64,000 bases of DNA from Mycobacterium xenopi (GCF_009936235.1 NZ_AP022314.1:1-64000), one strand, 5' to 3'. Shown: positions 1 to 11,584, counted from the stretch's first letter. Numbers and translations: made by a program. Notes: a model not told the origin generated them from the sequence alone.

Positions 1-1353
1 GTGCAGCCCCTGACGATCGTCGAAGGGTTTGCTCTGCTGTCGGTTCCCAGCAGCTTTGTGCAAAACGAAATCGAACGGCACCTGCGCACTCAACTCACCG
101 ACGCATTAAGTCGCCGGCTCGGTCAGCCGATCCAACTCGGGGTGCGCATCGCCCCACCGGAAACAACTGATTCCAATGACGATCCCGCCGCACCGCCGGA
201 CGACCCTCCGCTAGACACCGACGAGGTCGACGAGGATCGGGAGGCACTAGCCAGCGCCCACGAGAACTGGCCGGCCTATTTCACCGAACGACCGCACAAT
301 ACCGACGCCACGACGGCAAGCGGAACCAGCTTGAACCGGCGCTACACGTTCGACACGTTCGTCATCGGCGCCTCCAACCGGTTCGCTCACGCCGCCGCGC
401 TAGCCATTGCCGAAGCCCCGGCGCGCGCCTACAACCCGCTGTTCATCTGGGGAGAGTCCGGACTTGGCAAAACCCACCTACTGCATGCGGCGGGCAATTA
501 CGCGCAACGACTCTTCCCCGGCATGCGGGTCAAATACGTCTCCACCGAAGAATTCACCAACGATTTCATCAACTCCCTGCGCGACGACCGCAAAGTGGCC
601 TTTAAGCGCAGCTACCGCGACGTCGACGTGCTGCTGGTCGACGACATCCAGTTCATCGAAGGCAAAGAAGGGATCCAGGAAGAGTTCTTCCACACGTTCA
701 ACACGCTGCACAACGCCAACAAACAGATTGTCATTTCATCGGACCGTCCGCCCAAACAGCTTGCCACCCTTGAGGATCGGCTGCGAACCCGTTTCGAGTG
801 GGGCCTGATCACCGATGTCCAACCACCCGAGTTGGAAACCCGGATCGCGATTCTGCGCAAGAAAGCAAAGATGGAACGCCTCGCCGTACCCGACGACGTC
901 CTCGAGCTCATCGCCAGCAGCATCGAACGCAACATCCGCGAACTCGAAGGCGCGCTGATCCGGGTTACCGCGTTCGCGTCGCTGAACAAGACCCCGATCG
1001 ACCGGGCATTGGCTGAGATCGTGCTGCGCGACCTGATTACCGACGCCAGCAGCATGCAGATCAGCGCGGCTACCATCATGGCGGCCACCGCAGAATACTT
1101 CGACACCACGGTCGAAGAACTGCGCGGACCCGGCAAAACCCGGGCGTTGGCGCAATCGCGGCAAATCGCGATGTATCTGTGCCGAGAACTCACCGACCTG
1201 TCGCTTCCGAAGATCGGTCAAGCATTCGACCGCGACCACACCACGGTCATGTACGCCGAACGCAAAGTTCGCGGTGAGATGGCCGAACGTCAAGAGGTGT
1301 TCGACCATGTCAAAGAACTCACCACCCGCATCCGCCAGCGCTCCAAGCGCTGA
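1..1353 (+). CDS. dnaA: Chromosomal replication initiator DnaA (5' end outside window)
   Basis: AAA+ ATPase that binds DnaA boxes at oriC, opens the duplex and recruits the replicative helicase. The reading frame is open from base 1; the first visible codon (GTG, read here as Val of VQPLTIVEG) corresponds to about residue 50 of other mycobacterial DnaA proteins, so most of domain I is missing and base 1 is not the true start. Visible are the variable acidic linker (about residues 55-100 of the fragment), Walker A GESGLGKT (about 151), Walker B LLVDDIQF (about 211), and the C-terminal helix-turn-helix ending RIRQRSKR. The DnaA signature reads FDRDHTTVMYA instead of the usual FGRDHTTVMYA (Asp at fragment residue 410). 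The gene is followed directly by oriC and dnaN. Identification is certain; only the 5' boundary is undefined. Confidence 0.98.
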   Translation: MQPLTIVEGFALLSVPSSFVQNEIERHLRTQLTDALSRRLGQPIQLGVRIAPPETTDSNDDPAAPPDDPPLDTDEVDEDREALASAHENWPAYFTERPHNTDATTASGTSLNRRYTFDTFVIGASNRFAHAAALAIAEAPARAYNPLFIWGESGLGKTHLLHAAGNYAQRLFPGMRVKYVSTEEFTNDFINSLRDDRKVAFKRSYRDVDVLLVDDIQFIEGKEGIQEEFFHTFNTLHNANKQIVISSDRPPKQLATLEDRLRTRFEWGLITDVQPPELETRIAILRKKAKMERLAVPDDVLELIASSIERNIRELEGALIRVTAFASLNKTPIDRALAEIVLRDLITDASSMQISAATIMAATAEYFDTTVEELRGPGKTRALAQSRQIAMYLCRELTDLSLPKIGQAFDRDHTTVMYAERKVRGEMAERQEVFDHVKELTTRIRQRSKR

Positions 1354-1779
1354 CCGCCCCAGCGACGTCACGACCCGGTGTGCATAGCTTGTGCATAAGC
1401 CCAGACGAGCCTTCAACAACCGCGCCCAGAACGTGTGCACGGATGCGTCATCCCCAATCAGCGGCAACTACCCAAACAGCTATCAACGCGGCCATCCACA
1501 ACTCGCCACCACGTCGAACAGGACCGCAGCGCCGCTATCCCCACATTGCACAGCACTTACTACTGCTACTGAGATCTCTTCCTCATTTCTTCTTTGAAGA
1601 CTGCGCTGGGGAAACCAGGTCACCCACACCGCCGACTAGCTTTCAAGATGGACCCAAACGCTCTACGGTTGCCACAGCGGATCGCGGCCGCAGGCGTTCG
1701 TCACCGGCGGCCCCCGGTCGACGGGGGCGGGTAGCCGCTGATTTCGAGCTTGTTGTGATGAGGTGATGAAGGGACCGCT
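1354..1779. other. oriC: Chromosomal origin oriC (dnaA-dnaN intergenic region)
   Basis: This 426-base non-coding stretch between dnaA and dnaN is where mycobacterial oriC lies. It holds several degenerate DnaA boxes: TTGTGCATA at 1389-1397, a GTGTGCATA-type site at 1378-1386, a site around 1435, the reverse-strand box TTGTGGATG at 1493-1501 and the reverse-strand TGTGGGGAT at 1537-1545. A comparatively AT-rich, pyrimidine-rich tract at about 1556-1600 is a candidate unwinding element. None of the boxes is the perfect E. coli consensus, which is usual for this genus. The short ORFs here overlap the boxes and have no family resemblance. The dnaN ribosome-binding site (GAAGGGA) lies just before 1780. 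Confidence 0.9.
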
Positions 1780-2979
1780 ATGGACGTGGCGACGACGAAG
1801 GTGGGCGTCAGCGACTTGAAGTTTCGATTGGTACGTGACGACTTCGCCGAGGCGGTGGCTTGGGTGGCCCGGAATCTCCCCACCAGGCCGACGGTGCCAG
1901 TGCTGGCGGGGGTGTTAGTGACCGGCTCCGAAGACGGGTTAGTGATTTCCGGTTTCGACTACGAGGTTTCCGCCGAAGTGCGTGTGGCTGCTGAAATAGC
2001 GTCTCCTGGAACTGTTTTGGTTTCTGGTCGGTTGTTGTCGGACATCACCCGCGCATTGCCAGACCGGCCAGTCGACTTTCACGTCGACGGTACGCGGGTG
2101 TCGCTGACATGCGGTAGCGCCAGGTTTTTGCTGCCGACGATGGCCGTGGAGGATTACCCGGCGTTGCCGACTTTGCCGGAGGAAACCGGAAGGCTGCCCG
2201 CTGACGTGTTCGCCGAGGCCATCAGTCAGGTCGCGGTGGCGGCGGGACGGGATGACACCTTGCCCATGCTGACAGGTATCCGGGTGGAGATCTCCGGGGA
2301 AACGGTCGTTTTGGCTGCCACGGACAGGTTCCGGTTGGCGGTGCGTGAGCTGGCCTGGTCGGCGGTGTCGCCTGATGTCGAGGCGGCGGTGTTGGTGCCG
2401 GCCAAGACGCTGGCCGAGGCGGCGAAGGCGGGCCTGGACGGCTCGGAGGTGCGGCTGTCGCTGGGTGCCGGGGCGGAGGTCGGCAAAGAGGGGCTGCTGG
2501 GTATCAGCGGCGACGGCAAGCGCACCACCACGCGTCTGCTTGACGCTGAGTTTCCGAAGTTTCGCCAACTGCTGCCAACCGAGCACACCGCGGTCGCCAC
2601 GACCGGGGTGGCTGAGCTGACCGAAGCCATTAAGCGGGTTGCGCTGGTGGCCGAGCGCGGGGCCCAGATTCGGATGGAGTTCGGCGATGGGCTGCTGCGG
2701 CTGTCTGCCGGTGCCGACGATGTGGGTCGGGCCGAAGAGGATTTGTCGGTGGAGTTTGTCGGCGACCCCCTGACCATCGCGTTCAACCCGACATATCTGA
2801 CGGAAGGGTTGGGGTCGTTGCATTCTGAGCGGGTGTCGTTCGGTTTCACCACCCCGAGTCGGCCCGCTTTGCTGCGTCCAGCGTCCGACGATGAGGCCCA
2901 GCCGCACGGTTCAGCCCCCTTCCCCGCTGTCCGCAGTGAATATGTCTATTTGCTGATGCCGGTCCGTTTGCCCGGGTAG
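1780..2979 (+). CDS. dnaN: DNA polymerase III beta subunit (sliding clamp)
   Basis: Forms the ring-shaped dimer that tethers the replicative polymerase to DNA and serves as a docking platform for repair proteins. The 399-residue product has the three-fold repeat of clamp domains; recognisable blocks are GFDYEVSAE near residue 55, VEDYPALP near 128, AGRDDTLPMLTGIRVE near 155, DAEFPKFRQLLPTEH near 255 and the C-terminal YVYLLMPVRLPG. Length matches the mycobacterial family (about 400). The ATG at 1780 is preceded by a GAAGGGA ribosome-binding site. It sits between oriC and recF in the standard order, with 8 bases before recF, so the two are probably co-transcribed. Confidence 0.98.
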   Translation: MDVATTKVGVSDLKFRLVRDDFAEAVAWVARNLPTRPTVPVLAGVLVTGSEDGLVISGFDYEVSAEVRVAAEIASPGTVLVSGRLLSDITRALPDRPVDFHVDGTRVSLTCGSARFLLPTMAVEDYPALPTLPEETGRLPADVFAEAISQVAVAAGRDDTLPMLTGIRVEISGETVVLAATDRFRLAVRELAWSAVSPDVEAAVLVPAKTLAEAAKAGLDGSEVRLSLGAGAEVGKEGLLGISGDGKRTTTRLLDAEFPKFRQLLPTEHTAVATTGVAELTEAIKRVALVAERGAQIRMEFGDGLLRLSAGADDVGRAEEDLSVEFVGDPLTIAFNPTYLTEGLGSLHSERVSFGFTTPSRPALLRPASDDEAQPHGSAPFPAVRSEYVYLLMPVRLPG

Positions 2980-2987
2980 GGCGCAGC

Positions 2988-4133
2988 GTGTACGTCCGGC
3001 ATTTGGGATTGCGCGATTTTCGGTCATGGGCGCACACGGAACTGGAGTTGGCGCCCGGCCGCACCGTATTCGTTGGCCCTAATGGGTACGGCAAAACCAA
3101 CTTAGTTGAGGCGCTGTGGTATTCGTCGACGCTGGCATCGCACCGGGTAGCCAGCGACGCCCCGTTGGTGCGGGTTGGTGCGCCGCGGGCCGTGATTTCG
3201 ACCATCGTGGTCAACGACGGGCGGGAATGCGCGGTTGATTTGGAGATCAACGTTGGGCGGGCCAACAAGGCGAAGTTGAACCGGTCACCGGTTCGTGGTG
3301 TGCGCGAGGTGGTCGGAGTGTTGCAGGCGGTGTTGTTCGCGCCGGAGGATTTGGCGTTGGTGCGCGGAGAGCCGATGGATCGGCGCCGCTACCTCGACGA
3401 CTTGGCTGTGCTGCGGCGCCCGAGTGTCGCGGCGGTGCGGGGCGATTACGACAAAGTGCTGAGGCAGCGTGCCGCGTTGTTGAAAACTGCGATCGGGACT
3501 CGTCCCCGCGATCGGGCGTTACTGGACACCCTTGATGTGTGGGATAGTCGCTTGGCCGCACACGGCGCAGCGTTGATGGCCGCCCGCATCCAGCTGGTCA
3601 ACGAACTGGCACCCGAAGTGGAGAAGGCCTATCAATTGCTGGCGCCCGGACCCAGGGCAGCCTCGATCGGTTATCGCTCCAGCATCGCTTTGGATGGCGA
3701 TAAAGATGCCGATCCGGAGTTTTTGGAAGCGGCGTTGTTATCAGCGCTAGCCCAGCGGCGTACAGCTGAGCTCGAACGCGGTGTTTGTCTGATCGGCCCC
3801 CACCGCGATGATCTGGATGTGCAACTCGGAGATCAGCCAGCCAAAGGCTTTGCCAGCCACGGGGAATCGTGGTCGCTGGCGTTGGCGCTGCGGTTGGCGG
3901 CCTATGAGTTGTTGCGCGGGGAAGGCGGCGAACCGGTGTTATTGCTCGATGACGTGTTTGCCGAACTCGACGTGGCGCGGCGGCAGGCGCTGGCCGCCGT
4001 TGCGGCATCAGCGGAGCAGGTGCTGGTCACGGCCGCGGTCGCCGACGACATCCCCAAGGACTGGGACGCCCGGCAGGTTGCGATCGGCTTGCGCGACGAC
4101 GACGTCGGACGGATCTCGGTGATACGGACATGA
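2988..4133 (+). CDS. recF: DNA replication and repair protein RecF
   Basis: SMC/ABC-like ATPase that helps load RecA at single-strand gaps together with RecO and RecR. The 381-residue protein shows Walker A GPNGYGKT (near residue 31), a signature-like segment SHGESWSLALALRLA (near 290) and Walker B LLLDDVFAELD (near 320), in the order expected. The start is a GTG at 2988 (MYVRHLGLRDFRSW), which agrees with the family's N-terminus. The stop overlaps the ATG of dciA in an ATGA arrangement, implying translational coupling. Confidence 0.97.
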   Translation: MYVRHLGLRDFRSWAHTELELAPGRTVFVGPNGYGKTNLVEALWYSSTLASHRVASDAPLVRVGAPRAVISTIVVNDGRECAVDLEINVGRANKAKLNRSPVRGVREVVGVLQAVLFAPEDLALVRGEPMDRRRYLDDLAVLRRPSVAAVRGDYDKVLRQRAALLKTAIGTRPRDRALLDTLDVWDSRLAAHGAALMAARIQLVNELAPEVEKAYQLLAPGPRAASIGYRSSIALDGDKDADPEFLEAALLSALAQRRTAELERGVCLIGPHRDDLDVQLGDQPAKGFASHGESWSLALALRLAAYELLRGEGGEPVLLLDDVFAELDVARRQALAAVAASAEQVLVTAAVADDIPKDWDARQVAIGLRDDDVGRISVIRT

Positions 4134-4678
4134 CCGACTTCGTCAACGACCGCGAGCCATCCGCACCCGCAGATATGGATTTGGTGCGGCGCACGCTTGA
4201 GGAAGCCCGCGAGGCCGCGCGGCTGCGCGGACGCGACATTGGCCGCGGGCGATCTGCGACGGCTCCGCGCCGGGTCGCCGGCGCCGGGAACCGGCGCCGG
4301 TGGTCAGGACCGGGACCGGATCCACGTGATCCGCAGCCGTTGGGCATCGCCGCGCGAGAGTTGGCGAAAAAGCGTGGATGGTCGGCGCGGGTGGCCGAAG
4401 GCACGGTGCTGGGCCAGTGGGCGTCGGTGGTCGGACACCAGATCGCCGATCACGCCACCCCCACAGGATTGAGCGACGGCGTGTTGAAGATATCCGCGGA
4501 GTCGACGGCTTGGGCCACGCAATTGCGGATAATGCAGGCGCAACTGTTGGCGAAAATTGCTGCCGCGGTCGGCGACGGCGTCGTGACGTCGCTGAAAATT
4601 TCCGGTCCGGCGGCGCCGTCGTGGCGCAAGGGCCCGCTGCACATTGCCGGCCGGGGCCCGCGCGACACCTACGGCTGA
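4130..4678 (+). CDS. dciA: DciA-type replicative helicase loader/operator (DUF721)
   Basis: DUF721 protein corresponding to M. tuberculosis Rv0004, which has been identified as DciA, the ancestral factor that works with the DnaB helicase in bacteria lacking DnaC. The 182-residue product has a basic, glycine/arginine-rich and probably disordered segment (about residues 25-70) followed by the conserved globular DUF721 domain (about 75-165) with the GQWASVVG tryptophan motif and a CSTAW-like segment reading ESTAWATQLR. It overlaps recF by four bases and precedes gyrB, the usual mycobacterial position. Function is inferred from the family; identification is secure from order and sequence. Confidence 0.93.
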   Translation: MTDFVNDREPSAPADMDLVRRTLEEAREAARLRGRDIGRGRSATAPRRVAGAGNRRRWSGPGPDPRDPQPLGIAARELAKKRGWSARVAEGTVLGQWASVVGHQIADHATPTGLSDGVLKISAESTAWATQLRIMQAQLLAKIAAAVGDGVVTSLKISGPAAPSWRKGPLHIAGRGPRDTYG

Positions 4679-4912
4679 GGCCCGCCGAACCGGCGCGGAT
4701 TTATCGGCTCAGAAGCGCCAGGAGCTACGAGATCGGCCTGGCTGGCGGCAGGACCTGCGTGCGATCAAGATGGTGAGCACACGGCGCGGCCAGCTGGGTA
4801 GAAACGCCCCGGGAAAATCGGTGCTGTCCGCTCGTAACGGTAGACTGGAGGCACGATGCTGCTGCGGTGACTGGACCGCTCGCACGCGACCCCCAAGGAG
4901 AGCTTTCCAACC
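4679..4912 (+). promoter_or_regulatory. gyrBA upstream region with candidate -10 element
   Basis: The dciA-gyrB gap. A TAGACT hexamer at 4841-4846 is a plausible SigA-type -10 element for the gyrase operon; no convincing -35 is visible at 17 bases upstream. A strong AAGGAG ribosome-binding site lies about 10 bases before the GTG of gyrB. Gyrase promoters in mycobacteria respond to supercoiling, but nothing in this sequence demonstrates that. Confidence 0.4.
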
Positions 4913-6940
4913 GTGGCTGCCCAGAAGAAGAAGGCACAAGAGGAATACGACGCCCAGTCCATCACCATTCTCGAGGGGTTGGAGGCTGTCCGTAAACGCC
5001 CGGGCATGTACATCGGCTCCACCGGCGAACGTGGCCTACATCACCTTATTTGGGAGGTCGTGGACAACGCGGTCGACGAAGCGATGGCCGGCTACGCCAC
5101 CAGGGTCGATGTGGTGTTGCTTGAAGACGGCGGTGTCGAAGTCCGCGACGACGGCCGAGGCATCCCGGTCGCGATGCACGCGTCCGGGATACCCACAGTT
5201 GACGTGGTGATGACCCAGCTGCACGCCGGGGGCAAGTTCGATTCCGAGGCCTATGCGATATCGGGTGGCTTGCACGGGGTCGGTGTGTCGGTTGTCAATG
5301 CCCTGTCAACCCGCTTGGAGGTTGAAATCTGCCGCGACGGCTACGAGTGGTTCCAGTGCTACGACCACTCTGTGCCGGGCACCCTCAAGCAGGGAGCAAA
5401 GACCAACAAAACCGGGTCCACGGTGCGGTTTTGGGCCGACCCGGAGGTCTTCGAAACCACCGAATACGATTTCGAGACCGTCGCCCGGCGATTGCAGGAG
5501 ATGGCCTTTCTCAACAAAGGGCTGACCATCACGCTGACCGACGAGCGGGTCACCCAAGACGAAATCGTCGACGAGGTAGTCAGCGATGTCGCCGAAGCGC
5601 CAAAGTCGGCGGAAGAGCGCGCCGCCGAATCGGTTGCGCCGCACAAAGTCAAGCATCGCACGTTCCACTACCCGGGCGGTCTGGTCGACTTCGTCAAGCA
5701 CATCAACCGCACGAAGAACCCGATCCACTCCAGCATCGTCGACTTCTCCGGCAAGGGCCCCGGCTGCGAAGTCGAGATCGCCATGCAGTGGAATGCCGGC
5801 TATTCGGAGTCGGTGCATACCTTCGCCAACACGATCAACACCCACGAGGGCGGCACTCACGAGGAGGGTTTCCGTGCCGCGCTCACGTCCGTCGTCAACA
5901 AGTACGCGAAGGACCGAAAACTGCTGAAAGACAAGGACCCGAACCTCACCGGCGACGATATCCGGGAGGGGTTGGCCGCGGTCATCTCGGTCAAGGTTGC
6001 TGAACCGCAGTTCGAGGGCCAGACCAAGACGAAGCTCGGGAACACCGAAGTCAAGTCGTTCGTGCAGAAGGTATGCAACGAACAGCTCACCCATTGGTTC
6101 GAATCCAACCCATCTGACGCCAAGACCGTCGTCAACAAGGCGGTTTCCTCAGCGCAGGCGCGTATCGCCGCGCGAAAAGCCCGAGAGTTGGTGCGCCGCA
6201 AGACTGCAACAGACATCGGAGGACTGCCCGGCAAGCTGGCCGACTGCCGTTCCACCGATCCGCGAAAATCCGAACTGTATGTGGTGGAAGGTGATTCGGC
6301 TGGCGGCTCGGCCAAGAGTGGCCGCGACTCGATGTTTCAGGCGATCCTGCCGCTGCGCGGCAAGATCATCAACGTCGAGAAGGCCCGCATCGACCGGGTG
6401 CTCAAGAACACCGAGGTGCAGTCGATCATCACCGCGCTCGGCACCGGGATCCACGACGAGTTCGACATCTCCAAGCTTCGCTACCACAAGATCGTGTTGA
6501 TGGCCGACGCCGATGTCGACGGTCAGCACATCTCCACCTTGCTGCTGACGCTGCTGTTCCGGTTCATGCGGCCGCTGATCGAAAACGGGCACGTGTTCTT
6601 GGCGCAACCGCCGCTGTACAAGCTCAAATGGCTGCGTGCCGACCCGGAATACGCCTACTCCGATCGGGAACGCGACGGCCTGCTGGAAGCCGGGCTGAAA
6701 GCCGGCAAGAAGATCAACAAGGACGACGGTATCCAGCGTTACAAGGGCTTGGGTGAGATGGACGCCAAGGAGTTGTGGGAGACCACGATGGATCCTTCGG
6801 TCCGGGTGCTACGCCAAGTCACCCTCGACGACGCCGCCGCAGCTGACGAACTCTTCTCGATCCTCATGGGCGAGGACGTCGACGCCCGGCGAAGCTTTAT
6901 CACCCGCAACGCGAAGGATGTTCGCTTCCTTGACGTCTGA
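4913..6940 (+). CDS. gyrB: DNA gyrase subunit B
   Basis: ATPase subunit of the A2B2 gyrase that introduces negative supercoils; target of aminocoumarins. The 675-residue length is that of M. tuberculosis GyrB in its short form. The GHKL ATPase domain shows DNAVDEA, DDGRGIPV and GGLHGVGVSVVNAL in the first 130 residues; the TOPRIM domain shows EGDSAGGSAKSGRD and DADVDGQH; the C-terminus ends KDVRFLDV. Start is the GTG at 4913 (MAAQKKKAQEEY), with a well-placed AAGGAG. It is followed 28 bases later by gyrA, forming an operon. Confidence 0.98.
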   Translation: MAAQKKKAQEEYDAQSITILEGLEAVRKRPGMYIGSTGERGLHHLIWEVVDNAVDEAMAGYATRVDVVLLEDGGVEVRDDGRGIPVAMHASGIPTVDVVMTQLHAGGKFDSEAYAISGGLHGVGVSVVNALSTRLEVEICRDGYEWFQCYDHSVPGTLKQGAKTNKTGSTVRFWADPEVFETTEYDFETVARRLQEMAFLNKGLTITLTDERVTQDEIVDEVVSDVAEAPKSAEERAAESVAPHKVKHRTFHYPGGLVDFVKHINRTKNPIHSSIVDFSGKGPGCEVEIAMQWNAGYSESVHTFANTINTHEGGTHEEGFRAALTSVVNKYAKDRKLLKDKDPNLTGDDIREGLAAVISVKVAEPQFEGQTKTKLGNTEVKSFVQKVCNEQLTHWFESNPSDAKTVVNKAVSSAQARIAARKARELVRRKTATDIGGLPGKLADCRSTDPRKSELYVVEGDSAGGSAKSGRDSMFQAILPLRGKIINVEKARIDRVLKNTEVQSIITALGTGIHDEFDISKLRYHKIVLMADADVDGQHISTLLLTLLFRFMRPLIENGHVFLAQPPLYKLKWLRADPEYAYSDRERDGLLEAGLKAGKKINKDDGIQRYKGLGEMDAKELWETTMDPSVRVLRQVTLDDAAAADELFSILMGEDVDARRSFITRNAKDVRFLDV

Positions 6941-6968
6941 TCGGCGGTCGATTGCAAACGAGGAATAG

Positions 6969-10064
<3,096 letters not shown>

Positions 10065-10195
10065 GCTGACGATACGATGCCGAGGTGGGCGGTTTCCGCT
10101 AGCCGGGCCGGAGTCGGGCTGTCCCTGTCGACCCGACGCCGACGCGACCGCCGCCGCCCGGGCGGCCCGGGTACACACGTAAGGAGCCGGGGGCG

Positions 10196-11113
10196 ATGAC
10201 TTCACCGAACGAGCCGGGATACCCCAGTCCCGGCGACAACCCGGGCGAGCGCAACGGTTCTCCCGATCGGGGCGGCGCGCACCGGCCGGCGCCGCCGGGA
10301 GCTGGCCCCGGGCGCGTACCCGATGTCAGCGACGGGCGGCAGTGGCCGCGCCGGCCTGAGCGGCCTCGTCCACCACAACGCTCGACACCGGCAACCTCGC
10401 CGAATGCCGAACCACGTTCGAGCGGCCATTCCGGGGAAGTCGGGGCCCGGCTGAACCGGTTCATCACCGGCACCGCTGCGCCCGCGGCCTTCGCCGCGCC
10501 GCGGCCGGAGCCCGCCCGCCCGGAACACAGCAGCGCACCGGTCCACGACGCGGACCCGGCGCCGGTGCACGAGGACGGCCGGCATGGCGACGCGTACCTC
10601 AGCGAGTTGCCTGATCTTTCCGGACCGTCGCCGCGACCGGGCCAGCGCAAACCGGCATCCGAGCACCCAACCGACGCCTCGCCGTCGCCGGGTCCGGGCC
10701 GGCCGACGGGACCAGAACCACGGCTCCATGTGGCCCGCCGACCCCGCGGGCCGGTTCGGGCCAGCATGCAAATCCGCCGGATCGACCCGTGGAGCACGTT
10801 GAAGGTGTCGCTGGTGCTGTCCGTGACGCTGTTCTTTGTGTGGATGATCGCGGTGGCGTTCCTCTACCTGGTGTTGGGCGGCATGGGCGTGTGGAGCAAG
10901 CTGAACAGCAACGTCGGCGATTTGCTCACCAACGCTGGCGGCGGCAATACAGGTGAGTTGGTGTCCAGCGGCACGATCTTCGGGGGCGCGGCGCTGATCG
11001 GCCTGGTCAATATCGTCTTGCTGACAGCGATGGCCACCGTGGGTGCGTTCATCTATAACCTGACGACGGATCTGATCGGCGGTATTGAAGTGACGCTGGC
11101 TGACCGGGATTAA
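10196..11113 (+). CDS. DUF3566 membrane protein (Rv0007-like)
   Basis: A 305-residue protein with a long proline- and arginine-rich, probably disordered cytoplasmic N-terminus (about residues 1-190) and a C-terminal DUF3566 region with two membrane segments (about 205-230 and 262-285). It lies directly after gyrA with a good ribosome-binding site (AAGGAG, about 10 bases before ATG), the position of Rv0007 in M. tuberculosis. The role of the family is unknown; partnership with division or cell-envelope proteins has been proposed on context only. The start is supported by the ribosome-binding site and by length agreement with Rv0007 (304 residues). Confidence 0.9.
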   Translation: MTSPNEPGYPSPGDNPGERNGSPDRGGAHRPAPPGAGPGRVPDVSDGRQWPRRPERPRPPQRSTPATSPNAEPRSSGHSGEVGARLNRFITGTAAPAAFAAPRPEPARPEHSSAPVHDADPAPVHEDGRHGDAYLSELPDLSGPSPRPGQRKPASEHPTDASPSPGPGRPTGPEPRLHVARRPRGPVRASMQIRRIDPWSTLKVSLVLSVTLFFVWMIAVAFLYLVLGGMGVWSKLNSNVGDLLTNAGGGNTGELVSSGTIFGGAALIGLVNIVLLTAMATVGAFIYNLTTDLIGGIEVTLADRD

Positions 11114-11129
11114 CGCCGGTCGTCGTGTT

Positions 11130-11159
11130 TTGGGGTGTGCGCGGCGATTGCGGTAATCT
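11130..11159 (+). promoter_or_regulatory. Candidate promoter for the tRNA-Ile gene
   Basis: TTGGGG at 11130-11135 and TAATCT at 11154-11159, separated by 18 bases, end about 25 bases before tRNA-Ile. This is a reasonable SigA-type arrangement for a stable RNA gene, though the -35 is imperfect. Confidence 0.4.
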
Positions 11160-11183
11160 CGTCGCTCGGCCGTACCGAGGTAC

Positions 11184-11260
11184 GGGCCTATAGCTCAGGC
11201 GGTTAGAGCGCTTCGCTGATAACGAAGAGGTCGGAGGTTCGAGTCCTCCTAGGCCCACCA
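11184..11260 (+). tRNA. ileT: tRNA-Ile (anticodon GAT)
   Basis: Complete cloverleaf: acceptor GGGCCTA pairs with TAGGCCC, anticodon stem CTTCG/CGAAG encloses loop CTGATAA (anticodon GAT), and the T arm has GTTCGAGTC. The CCA end is encoded (11258-11260). It occupies the ileT position after the Rv0007 homologue. Confidence 0.97.
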
Positions 11261-11262
11261 CC

Positions 11263-11394
11263 ATGTGTTGTCCCCGACGCGCCTCGACAGTCACGGTGCT
11301 GCTCGTTGTTATCGGGGTGGTGGTCGCCGTGGTACGGTTCCGCCGCGGCGTCGAGGTGTGGCACGTGGCCGCGGAATACGACGAGGGGCCTTAG
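11263..11394 (+). CDS. 43-residue single-pass membrane protein (DLW-39-like)
   Basis: A 44-codon ORF lies between the two tRNA genes. It begins ATG at 11263, has a short basic N-terminus (MCCPRRAS), a strongly hydrophobic segment (about residues 9-26, VTVLLVVIGVVVAVV), then a basic stop-transfer and an acidic tail (VEVWHVAAEYDEGP). Size, layout and location near gyrA resemble the small actinobacterial DLW-39 family, whose tail carries Asp-Leu-Trp; here the corresponding tripeptide is Val-Glu-Val-Trp, so the link is tentative. The stop codon lies inside the first ten bases of the adjacent tRNA-Ala remnant. No clear ribosome-binding site is visible because the ATG directly follows the CCA of tRNA-Ile. 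Confidence 0.5.
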   Translation: MCCPRRASTVTVLLVVIGVVVAVVRFRRGVEVWHVAAEYDEGP

Positions 11395-11457
11395 CTCAGT
11401 TGGTAGAGCGCTGCCTTTGCAAGGCAGAAGTCAGGGGTTCGAGTCTTATCTGGCGGA
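11385..11457 (+). pseudogene. alaT: Degenerate tRNA-Ala (TGC): 3' half lost
   Basis: The 5' part is a textbook alaT: acceptor GGGGCCT, D arm AGCTCAGTTGGTAGAGC, anticodon stem/loop CTGCCTTTGCAAGGCAG with anticodon TGC, and the first T-stem strand AGGGG plus loop TTCGAGT. From about 11445 the sequence departs: CTTAT replaces the expected CCCCT of the T stem, and no complement of the acceptor (AGGCTCC type) follows. Neither the T stem nor the acceptor stem can form, so it should not be a working tRNA. The 3' boundary is nominal. Confidence 0.8.
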
Positions 11458-11513
11458 GAGGCGACGAAAGAGGGCTTGACCTGTGGTGATACTGTCGCGG
11501 CCATGTCCACGAT

Positions 11514-11584
11514 GGGGCCATAGTTCAACGGTAGAACAGGGCCTTTGCAAGGCTCAAATCGGGGTTCGATTCCCCGTGGCTCCA
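11514..11584 (+). tRNA. Second, divergent tRNA-Ala (anticodon TGC)
   Basis: A complete 71-base cloverleaf: acceptor GGGGCCA/TGGCTCC including the alanine identity pair G3:U70, D stem GTTC/GAAC, anticodon stem GGGCC/GGCTC around loop TTTGCAA (TGC), variable loop of four, T stem CGGGG/CCCCG with loop TTCGATT, discriminator A. CCA is not encoded. The body differs clearly from the canonical mycobacterial alaT (shorter D arm, different anticodon and T stems). With the upstream copy broken it may be the working alanine tRNA for GCA codons. Confidence 0.9.

Noticed and set aside
11265..11489. 74-codon ORF across the tRNA-Ala remnant
   Set aside because: Reads through a tRNA gene with a basic, non-conserved product; the overlapping 43-residue frame is much more protein-like.
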